NCBI GenBank assembly: GCA_977006965.1
Contig: OZ345362.1
Span: forward strand, 1,612,001 to 1,676,000
From: Phymatolithon calcareum
Lineage: Eukaryota > Rhodophyta > Florideophyceae > Hapalidiales
DNA: 64,000 bases
Direction: 5' to 3'
This document shows, in pieces, positions 55,232-64,000 of this stretch; position 1 is the stretch's first letter; every line of letters begins with the position of its first letter. The position numbers and the translations under genes were made by a program. The notes under the pieces were generated by a model. It ran no database searches and was not told the origin of the DNA. It saw only the letters and a program-made list of their open reading frames with translations.

Positions 55232-58200
55232 CTACGACCTCCTCGCGCATATTCCCATGTCTTGTGCGAACTTGGCCGTCTTGACACGATCGAGTGGCTT
55301 GGTGAGTGCATCCGCAATCATCAAATCAGTACTACAATACTTGACAGATATCTTGCCCGTGGCAACCACATCACGAACATAGTGATATTGGATGTCTATG
55401 TGCTTGTTCCTCTGAGTGATGGCCGCGTTTCGCCCTGTCGCGATCGCACTTTGACAGTCAGTGTACAGAGTCATGGCGGATGGCTTCTCGAGACCTTGAA
55501 CATCGGCAATGAGTCTTGACAACCAGACAGATTCCTTGGCGGCGGTACACGAAGCGATGTATTCCGCTTCGCATGTTGAAGTGGCGACGATGGTTTGCTT
55601 CTTTGAACGCCAGCTTATGGCTCCCCTGCAAGAAGGAACACAGAGCCACTCGTGGACCGTCTTGTCTCAACACATCCCGCCCAATCCGCATCCGTGTAAC
55701 CGATTGGAACCAAACTCCCACTTCCACCGAACAAAATACCGTGATCTCGGGTACCCGCAATATATCGTAGAACACGCTTCACGCCCATCCAGTGACGTTT
55801 CAGAGGCTTTTCGCAGAACGAAGACAGCTTTCCGACCGAGTCCGAGATGTCTGGGCGTGTACCAACCATCAAGTACATGAGACTTCCGATGGCTGGACGG
55901 TATGGAACTTGTTCATCTTGGCATGCCACTGTCGCGGTGCTTGCTTCAGGCCGTATAGTGCCTTCAAGAGCTTGCAAACAAGGTCAGGACGCTTGGAATC
56001 ACGAAATCCAGACGGAACCTCCATGTAGATGTCTTCGTCAAGGTCACCATGCAAGAAAGCCGTAACAACATCCATTTGGTATAGTTCCAAATCATGGACA
56101 GCAACTGTTGCAAGTAGGATACGAATCGATGTGAACTTTACGACTGGGGCATACGTTTCACCGTAGTCCACCCCATGCACCTCTCGGAACTCTTTCGCAA
56201 CAATGCGGACTTTAGGGCCTGTATCCTTGACCTTGAAGACATACTTGCACAGTAGAACGTTCATGCCAGGCTTGCGAGTGACCAACTTCCAAGTGTTGTT
56301 GCGGGTTAGTGACGAGTGTTCATTCTCAATGCCCGGAGACCAGAAGTCGACATTTTAAATTGAAGTCGCTTCCTTGAAGGTCTGAGGCACTTGATGAGAA
56401 GACAAACCGGTTTCAGATGCAAGGTTGACGGACTCGAAGGCCAGCATAGCAGTATGGGACGGAGCATTGCAGAAGTCAGTGGGTGGTTTTGAGACCCGAG
56501 CTGACCTACGCAGAATGGGTTTGGCGATCATCGGAGATGTTTCGTCAGAACCAGATGGAGATATAGGTTGTTCTCCACCATCTGCTTGCTCACCTTCGTC
56601 AATGTCCTTCTCGATGCTCTTATCATCTACATCCGAAATGACCTTACCTTCAACCGTATCATCACTCAGTTTGATTTGAGGAGTTTCAGGTGATACATTG
56701 GTTTCGGTCTCATCGAATCCGCAATCCGATTCATTGAACGTCACGTCCCTTGACACAATCACTTTCCGCAACTCCGCATCCCACAGCTTATACCCTTTCG
56801 ATGCGAACGAGTATCCCAGCATAACCGCCTCACGAGTACGACTGTCGAGTTTCTTCACTTTCTTCTTCGGAATCACGTACCAACACTTGGCGCCAAATAC
56901 GCGCAAGTGTCCAAAATCTGGAGGGGCACCCATCCATATGTGATGGGGGGTCGTGTTTGAAGGAAGTCCTCGTGACGTTACTCGGTTGCGCACATACACA
57001 GCAGTTGCAAACGCTTCAGCCCAGAACTTCTTCTCGATGCCTCTGTGATGACGCATCGAGCGCACTAAGTTGAGAAGTGTGTGGTTCATGCGTTCAGCCA
57101 CCCCATTTTGCTGTGGGGTGTAAGCGACTGTGAGCTGTTGATGGATACCGTGTTCCGCAAGATATGCCTTGAACTCGTTGAAAGGTACTCGCCTCCATTG
57201 TCGGTCCTAATAGCCTTGAGCTTAGGTGCTTTCGAGAAGTCCTGTATGTTCAAGTGCTTAAGCTTTCTACCTGTATGGGTTTCAGCGTACTTGTGAAACT
57301 TCCGAAAACACTCAAAGCTCTCCGATTTCTTTCCCATGGTGAATACCGTGGTCCACTTGGAGTGATCATCGATGAATGTGATGAAGTACTGTGATCCTCC
57401 AAGGGACGGAATGTCGATAGGACCAAGAACGTCTGAATGTACGAGATCGAGAACAGCTGTGGAGCGAGAACTACTGGACTTTGGAATCGGAGCACGATGA
57501 CCTTTGCCGGCAAGACAACCATTACATGGATGTGGGGAGCAATCTTTACACCTTTGACCACCCCATGGTTTACCATTCCGGTAATTCCACTGTGGTCAAC
57601 ATGCGCAAGTCGTTCATGCCAGAGCTGTAGGCTCGCGAAACAGGAAACTTCGTTAAGTTTATTTCCATCTGCAAGGTCTAGAGAGTAGAGACTTTTGCGT
57701 AGAGTACCTGTTGCGATAGTGTCATGATGAGCTTTAACATAGCAACGGCTGTTCTTGAATGTTATACCATATCCGCACTCATCCATTTTTGAGACAGACA
57801 ATAGAGAGTATCCAAAGTCGGGTATGTGCATAACGTCCTTGAGCTTTCGTTTTAACGATTTGCCGTTCACGTTAAGCGTAATGATGACATCACCTTTTCC
57901 AGCGATTGTGGCCTGTGCTTTGGTTCCCATTTCGACGGTTGAAGACATTTTGGTGTATGAGCAGAAGATTGAACGATCGAACGTCATATGCGATGTACTA
58001 CCAGAGTCAATGATCCATGACTTTGACTTCTCGGAAATATCAGAATCGCGCACCTTGACCATCAGGCATACAAAGTCGGAATCGGACATAACTCGAACAT
58101 GTTCCGATTCATCGGTCAAGAATGCAGCTGGTTTCGTTTGCTTTCCATTCCGATTTTTGTATCCTTCAGGAGCAAGGTGTGGAAACTTGGTCCAACATTT

Positions 58201-58892
58201 CACACTTTTATGTCCAGATCGATGACAATGTTCAGAGTAGTCACGAATTCGTTCTCCATCGCGTCTGGCAGTGAAAAGTGCAGCAGTCTCAGCTTTCACG
58301 GTTGATGCTTCGACACGCATTGACATGCGTTGCTCTTCCTGGAGTAGTCGACTCTTCACAAATTCAAGTGAGAATGATTCGTCTTCATTGCCGAGAGCAT
58401 CAAGTGCACTTATCAAGCTGTCGTAGCGTTCGGGAAGTCCGTTCAATACAGCCATGGCCATTTCTTTATCGTCAATATCGACACCCATTGACTTGAGGGT
58501 GGATGCGAGTTGGCGAATGCGGTTCGTATAGGGCAGTATTTTCTCGTCCTCGAGCATAGTGGCGGTGTAGAACTTGCGGCGAGCAGCCAGTTTGTTCAAA
58601 AGAGTGTGTCGTTCAAAGATATTGAGAATCGACGTCCACATTTCTTTCGCCGTTTCGACATCCTGCACATGCTCGAGATGTTCGTCTGAAAGCGAGAGAC
58701 CGATAATAGCCTTTGCTTTATTGTCATTACGACGCCAGAGCTTGAATCGTCGGAATCTCGTGCCGGTGGATCGTCCTCTATGAACTCGTCGAGTTCGCGG
58801 AATGATAGTACTAGCTGAATTTTCTGTTTGCAAGCTTGGAAATTGGTCTCATTTAACTTTTCGACCTTCAGCGTTCCTTGGGAGTTGTCCAT
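55232..58892 (-). pseudogene. Copia-7 polyprotein, heavily broken
   Basis: The start ATG at 58890-58892 opens M-D-N-S-Q-G-T-L. Breaks in coding order: one T lost near 58745 (D-S-D-D-F); about 14 nt lost near 57533 just before the integrase CX2C; one A lost near 57180 after G-G-E-Y-L-S; TAA 56355-56357, identical to the TAA of Copia-5. Then RT is cut from H-A-K-I to D-E-Q-V-P-Y near 55917, about 370 bp removed including Y-V-D-D, and one G is lost near 55623 in L-L-A-G-G-A. RNase H then reads to the stop at 55232. The protease D-S-G and gag knuckle remain, the latter with S-E-H-C replacing the first Cys. Type A coding, close to Copia-1. Confidence 0.94.
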
Positions 58893-59049
58893 TTTGCGGA
58901 GTGGGGGTCTTCTATTCTTGTCGAAAATCCGTTTGGGGAGTCCACTGCGAGTCAACCGAAGTTAACTATCAAGGCAATCTATCCCTTATAAGAAATTCCT
59001 TCAAGTCAATGTGACCTGGACCTTGATCGGGGGATGGCTCAATGGCCGT

Positions 59050-59245
59050 ATACCTCTTGTGGCGTTTTGGTACACCTGAACCTGCAGACGGCAACACGCA
59101 CTGCAAGACGCTTTGTGGTATCCTGAAGTGGGCCCGACAAGAAAACCGAGGGTAATCAAGCAAGGAGACACAACAGAAACCCTTGTGGTGTTTTGGTACA
59201 CCTGAACCTGCAGCCGGCAACGCGCACTGCAAGACGCTATAACAC
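59050..59245 (-). repeat. Copia-7 leader tandem repeat
   Basis: Two copies of the GGTACACCTGAACCTGC unit (reverse of the Copia-1 unit) about 125 bp apart, in the leader between primer site and gag. Confidence 0.65.
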
Positions 59246-59456
59246 TTTCTGAACGGGCCTCACTCAAAGACCAGAGGTAATCGAGCAAGGAACCGAACAG
59301 GAAGCTCGTGAACAATGACAGACAAGTCCCCTGGAGCGGGCCTTGCGAGAAAACCAGAGGTAATCAAACACGGATGCGCAACCAGGAGAAGATCGGGGGC
59401 GAAGGATGAGCCCCGGAGATGACGATGATGATGAAGCGCGGTGGTGATCAAGCGCT

Positions 59457-59472
59457 GACTGGGCCCATAACC
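59457..59472 (-). promoter_or_regulatory. Copia-7 primer binding site
   Basis: GACTGGGCCCATAACC on plus, i.e. GGTTATGGGCCCAGTC on minus, abutting the 5' LTR. Perfect consensus half-tRNA site. Confidence 0.85.
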
Positions 59473-59916
59473 TGTTGTTGGAGGTTATGGAGGAGATGAG
59501 GTGAAGGAAAAAGTTTGGTTGGAGTGAATTGGTTGAGTTGAAGATGAGTTGTGAGTGAATGAGTTCCTTGGTTTATTCACTTGGCGGACCTCAGGTCAAG
59601 ACTATATAGACCTGAGAACACAACAAGACTTGATCAAAACCCTAATTGACGACGGAGACACAGTAACCCTAAACAAATTTGTCATACTATCATATGACAC
59701 GTGTTACATGAAAAAATCAAGAATAATCTACTGAGTGAGGGGAGTATGATTATCATACTCTTATCATACTTTGACAAGTGTCACTGCCAATCTTCTTGAT
59801 CCCAAGTTCTGAGACACTTTGACATTCGACTTCACACGTGTACACGTGTACCGAGATCATACCTTAATATTGATTTGTGTTTGCGACTAGAGCTCCAAGC
59901 AATCACACTTCCAACA
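59473..59916 (-). repeat. Copia-7 5' LTR (type A)
   Basis: 444 bp, followed at its right edge by TTGAA, the second target-site copy. Confidence 0.93.
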
Positions 59917-61629
59917 TTGAACTTGTTGGAAAGGTACTCGCCTCCGTTATCGGTCCTAATAGCCTTGAGCTTTGGTGCAGTCGAGAAGTCCTGAACGTTC
60001 AAATGCTTAAGCTTTCTACCAGTATGGGTTTTAGCATACTTGTGGAACTTTCGAAAACACTCAATGCTCTCCGACTTCCGTCGCATGATCATCGATGAAT
60101 GTGATGAAGTATCGAGAGCCTCCAAGTGATGGAATGTCGATAGGACCTAAGACGTCGGAATGTACGAGGTTGAGGACAGTTTCAGAACGAGTACTAGTAG
60201 ACTTTGGGATAGGAGCGCGATGACCTTTGCCGGCAAGACAGCCCTTGCATGGATGTTCTGAGATTGGATTGGGAGCTAGGTTCACACCTTTGACTACCCC
60301 ATGACGTACCATATCAGAGATACCAGAGGGATGGACATGAGCGAGACGTTCATGCCAAAGCTGGAGGCTAGCAAGACAAGAAACTTCGGTAACTTTATTG
60401 CCATGTGCAAGATCGAGTGAGTAGAGACTCTTGCGAAGTGTTCCTGTAGCAACCGTGTCATCATGAGCTTTAACATAGCAACGACTGTTCTTGAACGTAA
60501 TCCCATATCCATACTCATCCATTTTGGATACCAATAGTAAAGAGTATCCAAAGTCCGGTATGTGCATAACATCCCTGAGTTTGCATTTCGACGGCTTCCC
60601 ATTCACATTGATCGTAATAATGCCATCACCCTTTCCAGCGATTGTGGCCTTAGCTTTCGTTCCCATTTCAACAGTAGACGACAGTTCGGTGTACGTGCAG
60701 AAGAGTGAGCGGTCAAACGTCATGTGGGATGTGCTTCCAGAGTCAATGATCCAGGACTTGGACTTCTCGGAAATGTCGGAATTGCGCACCTTGGCCATCA
60801 AGCATACAAAGTCGGAATCAGACATGACACGAACAGGTTCCGACTCATCAGTCAGAAATGCAGATGGTTTTGTTTGCTTTTCATTCCGAGGTTTGTATCT
60901 TTCCGGAGCAAGGTGAGGGAATTTGATCCAACACTTAACCCTCTTATGTCCGGATCGATGACAATGGTCGCAGTGATCACGAATGCGTTCTCCATCGCGT
61001 CTGGCTGTGAACAGTGCCGCAGTCTCAGCTTTCACGGTTGATGCTTCGACTCTCATCGACATACGCTGCTCCTCTTGCAAAAGTCTGCTCTTCACAAACT
61101 CGAGCGAGAATGACTCATCCTCGTTGCCAAGAGCATCGAGTGCACTGATTAAGCTATCGTACCGTTCCGGAAGTCCGTTAAGCACAGCCACCGCCATTTC
61201 TTTGTCGTCGATATCAACACCCAATGGCTTGAGGGTGGATGCGAGCTGGCGAATGCGGTTCGTATAAGAAAGTATTTTCTCGTCCTCGAGCATTGTGGCG
61301 GTATAGAACTTGCGACGAGCGGCCAGTTTGTTCAGTAGTGTATGTCGTTCAAAGATATTCAGAATCGAATGCCCCATTTCCTTGGCCGTATTCACATCTT
61401 GCACATGCTCGAGATGTTCATCCGAGAGAGAAAGTCCGATAATGGCCTTTGCCTTGTTGTCACTTCGACGCCAGAGAGTGAAATCGTCCGAGTCCCGTGC
61501 TGGTGGATCTTCCTTCATGTGTTCATCAAGTTCGCGGAATGATAGTACTAGCTGAATTTTCTGTTTGCAAGCATGGAAATTGGTCTCATTGAGTTTCTCG
61601 ACCTTCAGCGTTCCTTGCGAGTTGTCCAT
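59917..61629 (-). pseudogene. Copia-6 polyprotein, gag to integrase
   Basis: ATG at 61627-61629 (M-D-N-S-Q-G-T-L). Open through gag (C-D-H-C knuckle), protease (I-I-D-S-G) and the integrase finger to F-I-D-D-H near 60090. There a deletion of about 26 nt removes the S-K-W-T-T-V-Y-T segment and shifts frame. Integrase codons continue to G-G-E-Y-L-S-N and the Copia-7 insertion point, where TTGAA begins. Together with 52868-54767 and 42836-43146 it reconstitutes the order of one element. Confidence 0.94.
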
Positions 61630-61789
61630 TTTTGGGGAGTGTGGGTCTTCTATTCTTGTCGAAAATCCGTTCGGGGAGTCCACTGCGAGTCAACGGAAGT
61701 TAGCTATCAAGGCAATCTGTCCCGTATAAGAAATTCCTTCGAGTCAATGTGACCCGGACCTTGATCGGGGGATGGCTCGATGGCCGTAT

Positions 61790-61935
61790 ACCTCTTGTGG
61801 CGTTTTGGTACACCTGAACCTGCAGCCGGCAACACGCACTGCAAGACGTTTTGTGGTATCCTGAAACGGGCCTAGTAAGAATCAAAGATTTTTAACAAGG
61901 GCAACGCGCACTGCAAGACGCTTAATGAACCCCTG
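61790..61935 (-). repeat. Copia-6 leader repeat units
   Basis: One full GGTACACCTGAACCTGC unit and a partial second (GCAACGCGCACTGCAAGACG) in the Copia-6 leader. Confidence 0.6.
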
Positions 61936-62070
61936 AAGCGGGCCGAGCAAGAATCAACGATTCTTGACAAGGATGCGGAAGCAGAAAGATCAGACAGAGA
62001 CAGATCGGGGGCGAAGGAGAACCCCGGAGATGATGACGATGATGATGAAACGCGGTGGTTGAGGTGCGTT

Positions 62071-62086
62071 GACTGGGCCCATAACC
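62071..62086 (-). promoter_or_regulatory. Copia-6 primer binding site
   Basis: Reverse complement of GGTTATGGGCCCAGTC, abutting the 5' LTR; perfect consensus. Confidence 0.85.
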
Positions 62087-62530
62087 TAGTGGAGAAGGTT
62101 AGGCAAGTGATGAGGAGGAAGAAAAAGTTTGGTTGATTTGAAATGGTTGAGTAGAAGCTGAGATAGGTGAGAATGAGTTCCTTGGTTTATTCACTTGGCG
62201 GATCCCAGGTCAAGCATATATAGACCTGAAAACTCAATCAACTTGATCAAAAACCCATATTGACGACGGAGACACTCCAACCCTAAACAAATTTGTCATA
62301 ATATCATATGACACGTGAAACATGAAAAAAAGAAGAATCATCTACTGAGTGAGGGGGGTATGATTATCATACTCTTATCATACTTTGACACGTGTCACTG
62401 CCAAGCTTCTTCATTCAAAGTTTTGAGACACTTTGACTTTCGACTTGACACGTGTACAAGTGTACCGAGATCATACCTTGATACTGAAGTGTGTTTGCGA
62501 CTAGAACTCCAAGCAATCATACTTCCAACA
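62087..62530 (-). repeat. Copia-6 5' LTR (type B)
   Basis: 444 bp. On plus it starts TAGTGGAGAAGG where TGTTGGAGAAGG is expected (terminal mutations) and ends ACTTCCAACA. Confidence 0.9.
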
Positions 62531-63767
62531 GTGTGTTTCAGCGTATTTGTGAAATTTCTGAAAGCACTCGAAGCTCTCGGACTTCTTTCACATGGTGAGA
62601 ACTGTGGTTCATTTGGAGTGATCATCGATAAACGTGATGAAATACCAGGAGCGACCTATTGATGGGATGTCAATTGGACCGAGAACGTCCGAATGCACGA
62701 GATCGAGAAGTGTGTCCGAGCGAGAACCACTAGACTTCGGGATAGGAGCACGATGTGCTTTTCGAGCAATGCAACCTTTGCATACATTGTCCGACGAAGA
62801 AGCTGGATCGATATGCAATCCTTTTACAACCCCATGCCGTGCCATGCCTGAGATTCCAGTAGGACTGACATGCGCGAGACGCTCGTGCCATAGCTGTAGG
62901 CTGACGAGGGATGTTTCCTTGGACATGGGTTTGCTCTCCGGACGATCTAGAATGTATAGATCTTTGCGGAGAGTACCTTGGGCAATAATCTCTTCATGTG
63001 CCTTGATGTAGCACCGTTTGCTTTTGAATAAGATCCCATACCCATAGATGTCCAGTTTAGAAACGGAAAGGAGCGAATAACCAAAGTCCGGAATATGAAG
63101 AACGTTTTGGAGCATACACTGAGACTGTTTTCCGTTGATGCTGAGTGTCGCGATGGCATCGCCCTTTCCTGCTATGGTTGCAGTTGCTCTAGTTCCCATT
63201 TCGACAGTGGACCTCATTTCCGTGTATGAGACAAAGATTGAACGATCGAATGTCATGTCGGATGTGCTTCCATAGTCGATAATCCATGACGTGGACTTTT
63301 CGGGAATGTTTGAGTTTTGAACATTTGCCATTAAGCAAACGTAGTCAGAATCAGACATGACACGAATAGATTCTGTTTCACAAGCAATTAAGGCAGTCGG
63401 TTTGTCCTTCTTTCCTTTTCGACCCGGAGGATTGTATCCCGGTGGTGCAAGGTGTGGAAACTTGACCCAACACTTGAGAGAAGGATGTCCACCTTGATTG
63501 CAATGATCACAATGGTCGTAGGCGTATGAACCATTTTGAGTTCCACTTACAAGAGCTCGAGAGAGATTGTCTCGTCCTCGTTCCCCAGTGCGTCTAAGGC
63601 ACTGATGAGACTGTCATAACGATCTGGAAGACCATTCAGGACAGCCATTGCCATTTCCTTATCGCCGATGTCAACATCCATTGATTTGAGTGTGGATGCG
63701 AGCTGACAAATTCGGTTAGTGTATGGCAGTATCTTTTGGCCCTCGAGCATTGTGGCGGTTTAGAACT
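62531..63767 (-). pseudogene. Copia-8, diverged copia gag-protease-integrase fragment
   Basis: The minus frame carries gag (L-P-Y-T-N-R-I-C-Q-L-A-S-T-L-K-S). A deletion of about 110 bp near 63555 shifts frame before the knuckle region (C-N-Q-G-G-H-P-S-L-K-C). The protease follows with I-I-D-Y-G-S-T-S-D-M, where other copies have D-S-G-S-T-S-H-M, so the active-site Ser is Tyr. The integrase finger with C-K-G-C and the start of the core (H-S-D-V-L-G-P-I) come next. A stop (TAA) replaces the Tyr of K-F-Y-T-A-T at the right edge. Amino-acid identity to the other copies is clearly lower, so it is a separate subfamily. It is cut on both sides by copia LTRs. Confidence 0.92.
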
Positions 63768-64000
63768 TGTTGGAAGTGTGATTGCTTGGAGCACTAGTCG
63801 CAAACACACTTCAATATCAAGGTATGATCTCGGTACACGTGTACACGTGTCAAGTCGAATGTCGAAGTGTCTCAGAACTTTGGATCAAGAAGATTGGCAG
63901 TGACACGTGTCAGAGTATGATATGAGTATGATAATCATACTCCCCTCACTCCGTAGATGATTCTTGATTTTTTCATGTAACACGTGTCATATGATAGTAT
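63768..64000 (+). repeat. Copia LTR (type A), cut by the window end
   Basis: First 233 bp of a plus-strand LTR (TGTTGGAAGTGTGATTGCTT...), including the ACACGTGT boxes and the 19-bp palindrome. It is inserted in Copia-8 gag. Whether it is a 5' LTR or a solo LTR cannot be seen. Confidence 0.9.

Larger units (their letters stand above)
54768..59916 (-). mobile_element. Copia-7, complete ends, nested in Copia-6
   Basis: Type A LTRs at both ends and the perfect target duplication TTGAA (54763-54767 and 59917-59921), lying in the Copia-6 integrase codons. The interior has large deletions and several frameshifts. Confidence 0.95.
42371..62530 (-). mobile_element. Copia-6, split by gypsy G2 and Copia-7
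   Basis: Type B LTRs at 42371-42814 and 62087-62530 (444 bp each) bracket three minus-strand coding segments that together make one copia polyprotein: 42836-43146, 52868-54767 and 59917-61629. Between the first two lies G2, between the last two Copia-7. The link of segments two and three is proven by the Copia-7 target duplication; the link of one and two is inferred from adjacent RNase H positions. No target duplication of Copia-6 itself is evident (AAGTG and GTGTG). Confidence 0.75.

Noticed and set aside
42366-62535. Target duplication for Copia-6 from GTG on both sides
   Set aside because: The 5-bp flanks AAGTG and GTGTG do not match, and the flanking copia fragments derive from different regions and subfamilies.
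1-64000. tRNA or rRNA genes
   Set aside because: No cloverleaf-like or rRNA-like conserved stretch was seen. The tRNA-like sequence is only the short primer sites.

Overview
Eukaryotic, repeat-only DNA. I find no convincing host gene, tRNA or rRNA in the 64 kb. Nearly all of it is nested, broken transposable elements: Ty1/copia LTR retrotransposons (15 LTRs of about 443 bp plus eight element bodies or fragments), two Ty3/gypsy chromovirus-type elements, several LINE 3' fragments, a pogo-like DDE transposase surrounded by about 2 kb inverted-repeat modules, a foldback element and small DNA-transposon remnants. The pogo-like transposase and the gypsy integrase look most like oomycete (stramenopile) elements to me, so an oomycete or another TE-rich microbial eukaryote is my best guess. 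It rests on mobile elements and memory of family style only, at about 50% confidence.

Layout. 1-6.2 kb: Harbinger-like remnant, a 33-bp-TIR element (1176-2138) and two decayed LINE ORF2 copies. 6.2-12.7 kb: a foldback element with about 390 bp arms, split by Copia-1 (6819-12373). 13.3-13.6 kb: a LINE tail. 13.8-23.0 kb: Copia-2 (5-bp TSD CTTAA) containing the opposite-strand Copia-3. 24.1-32.0 kb: three TIR modules (E1, E3, E2) around the pogo-like transposase element E4. 32.2-33.3 kb: a second pogo/Tigger fragment and a copia remnant. 33.3-34.5 kb: gypsy G1 remnant. 34.5-42.4 kb: composite copia (Copia-4 with Copia-5 inside). 42.4-62.5 kb: Copia-6, minus strand, split by gypsy G2 (43.1-52.9 kb) and by Copia-7 (54768-59916, TSD TTGAA). 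62.5-63.8 kb: a diverged copia (Copia-8), followed by an LTR that runs off the window.

How the elements work. The copia elements carry one long gag-protease-integrase-RT-RNase H frame, LTRs bounded by TGTTGG/CCAACA, a primer binding site reading GGTTATGGGCCCAGTC (complementary to the anticodon arm of initiator tRNA-Met, as in Drosophila copia) and a purine tract just before the 3' LTR. Every copy that can be followed end to end carries stops, frameshifts or deletions. G2 carries gag zinc knuckle, protease, RT, RNase H, integrase and chromodomain on the minus strand.

Most interesting point: both gypsy elements carry, between pol and the 3' LTR, a long ORF on the strand opposite to pol (33927-34540 and 44260-47090). 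The two ORFs are recognisably homologous although their LTRs differ, which suggests an antisense accessory gene kept by this lineage.
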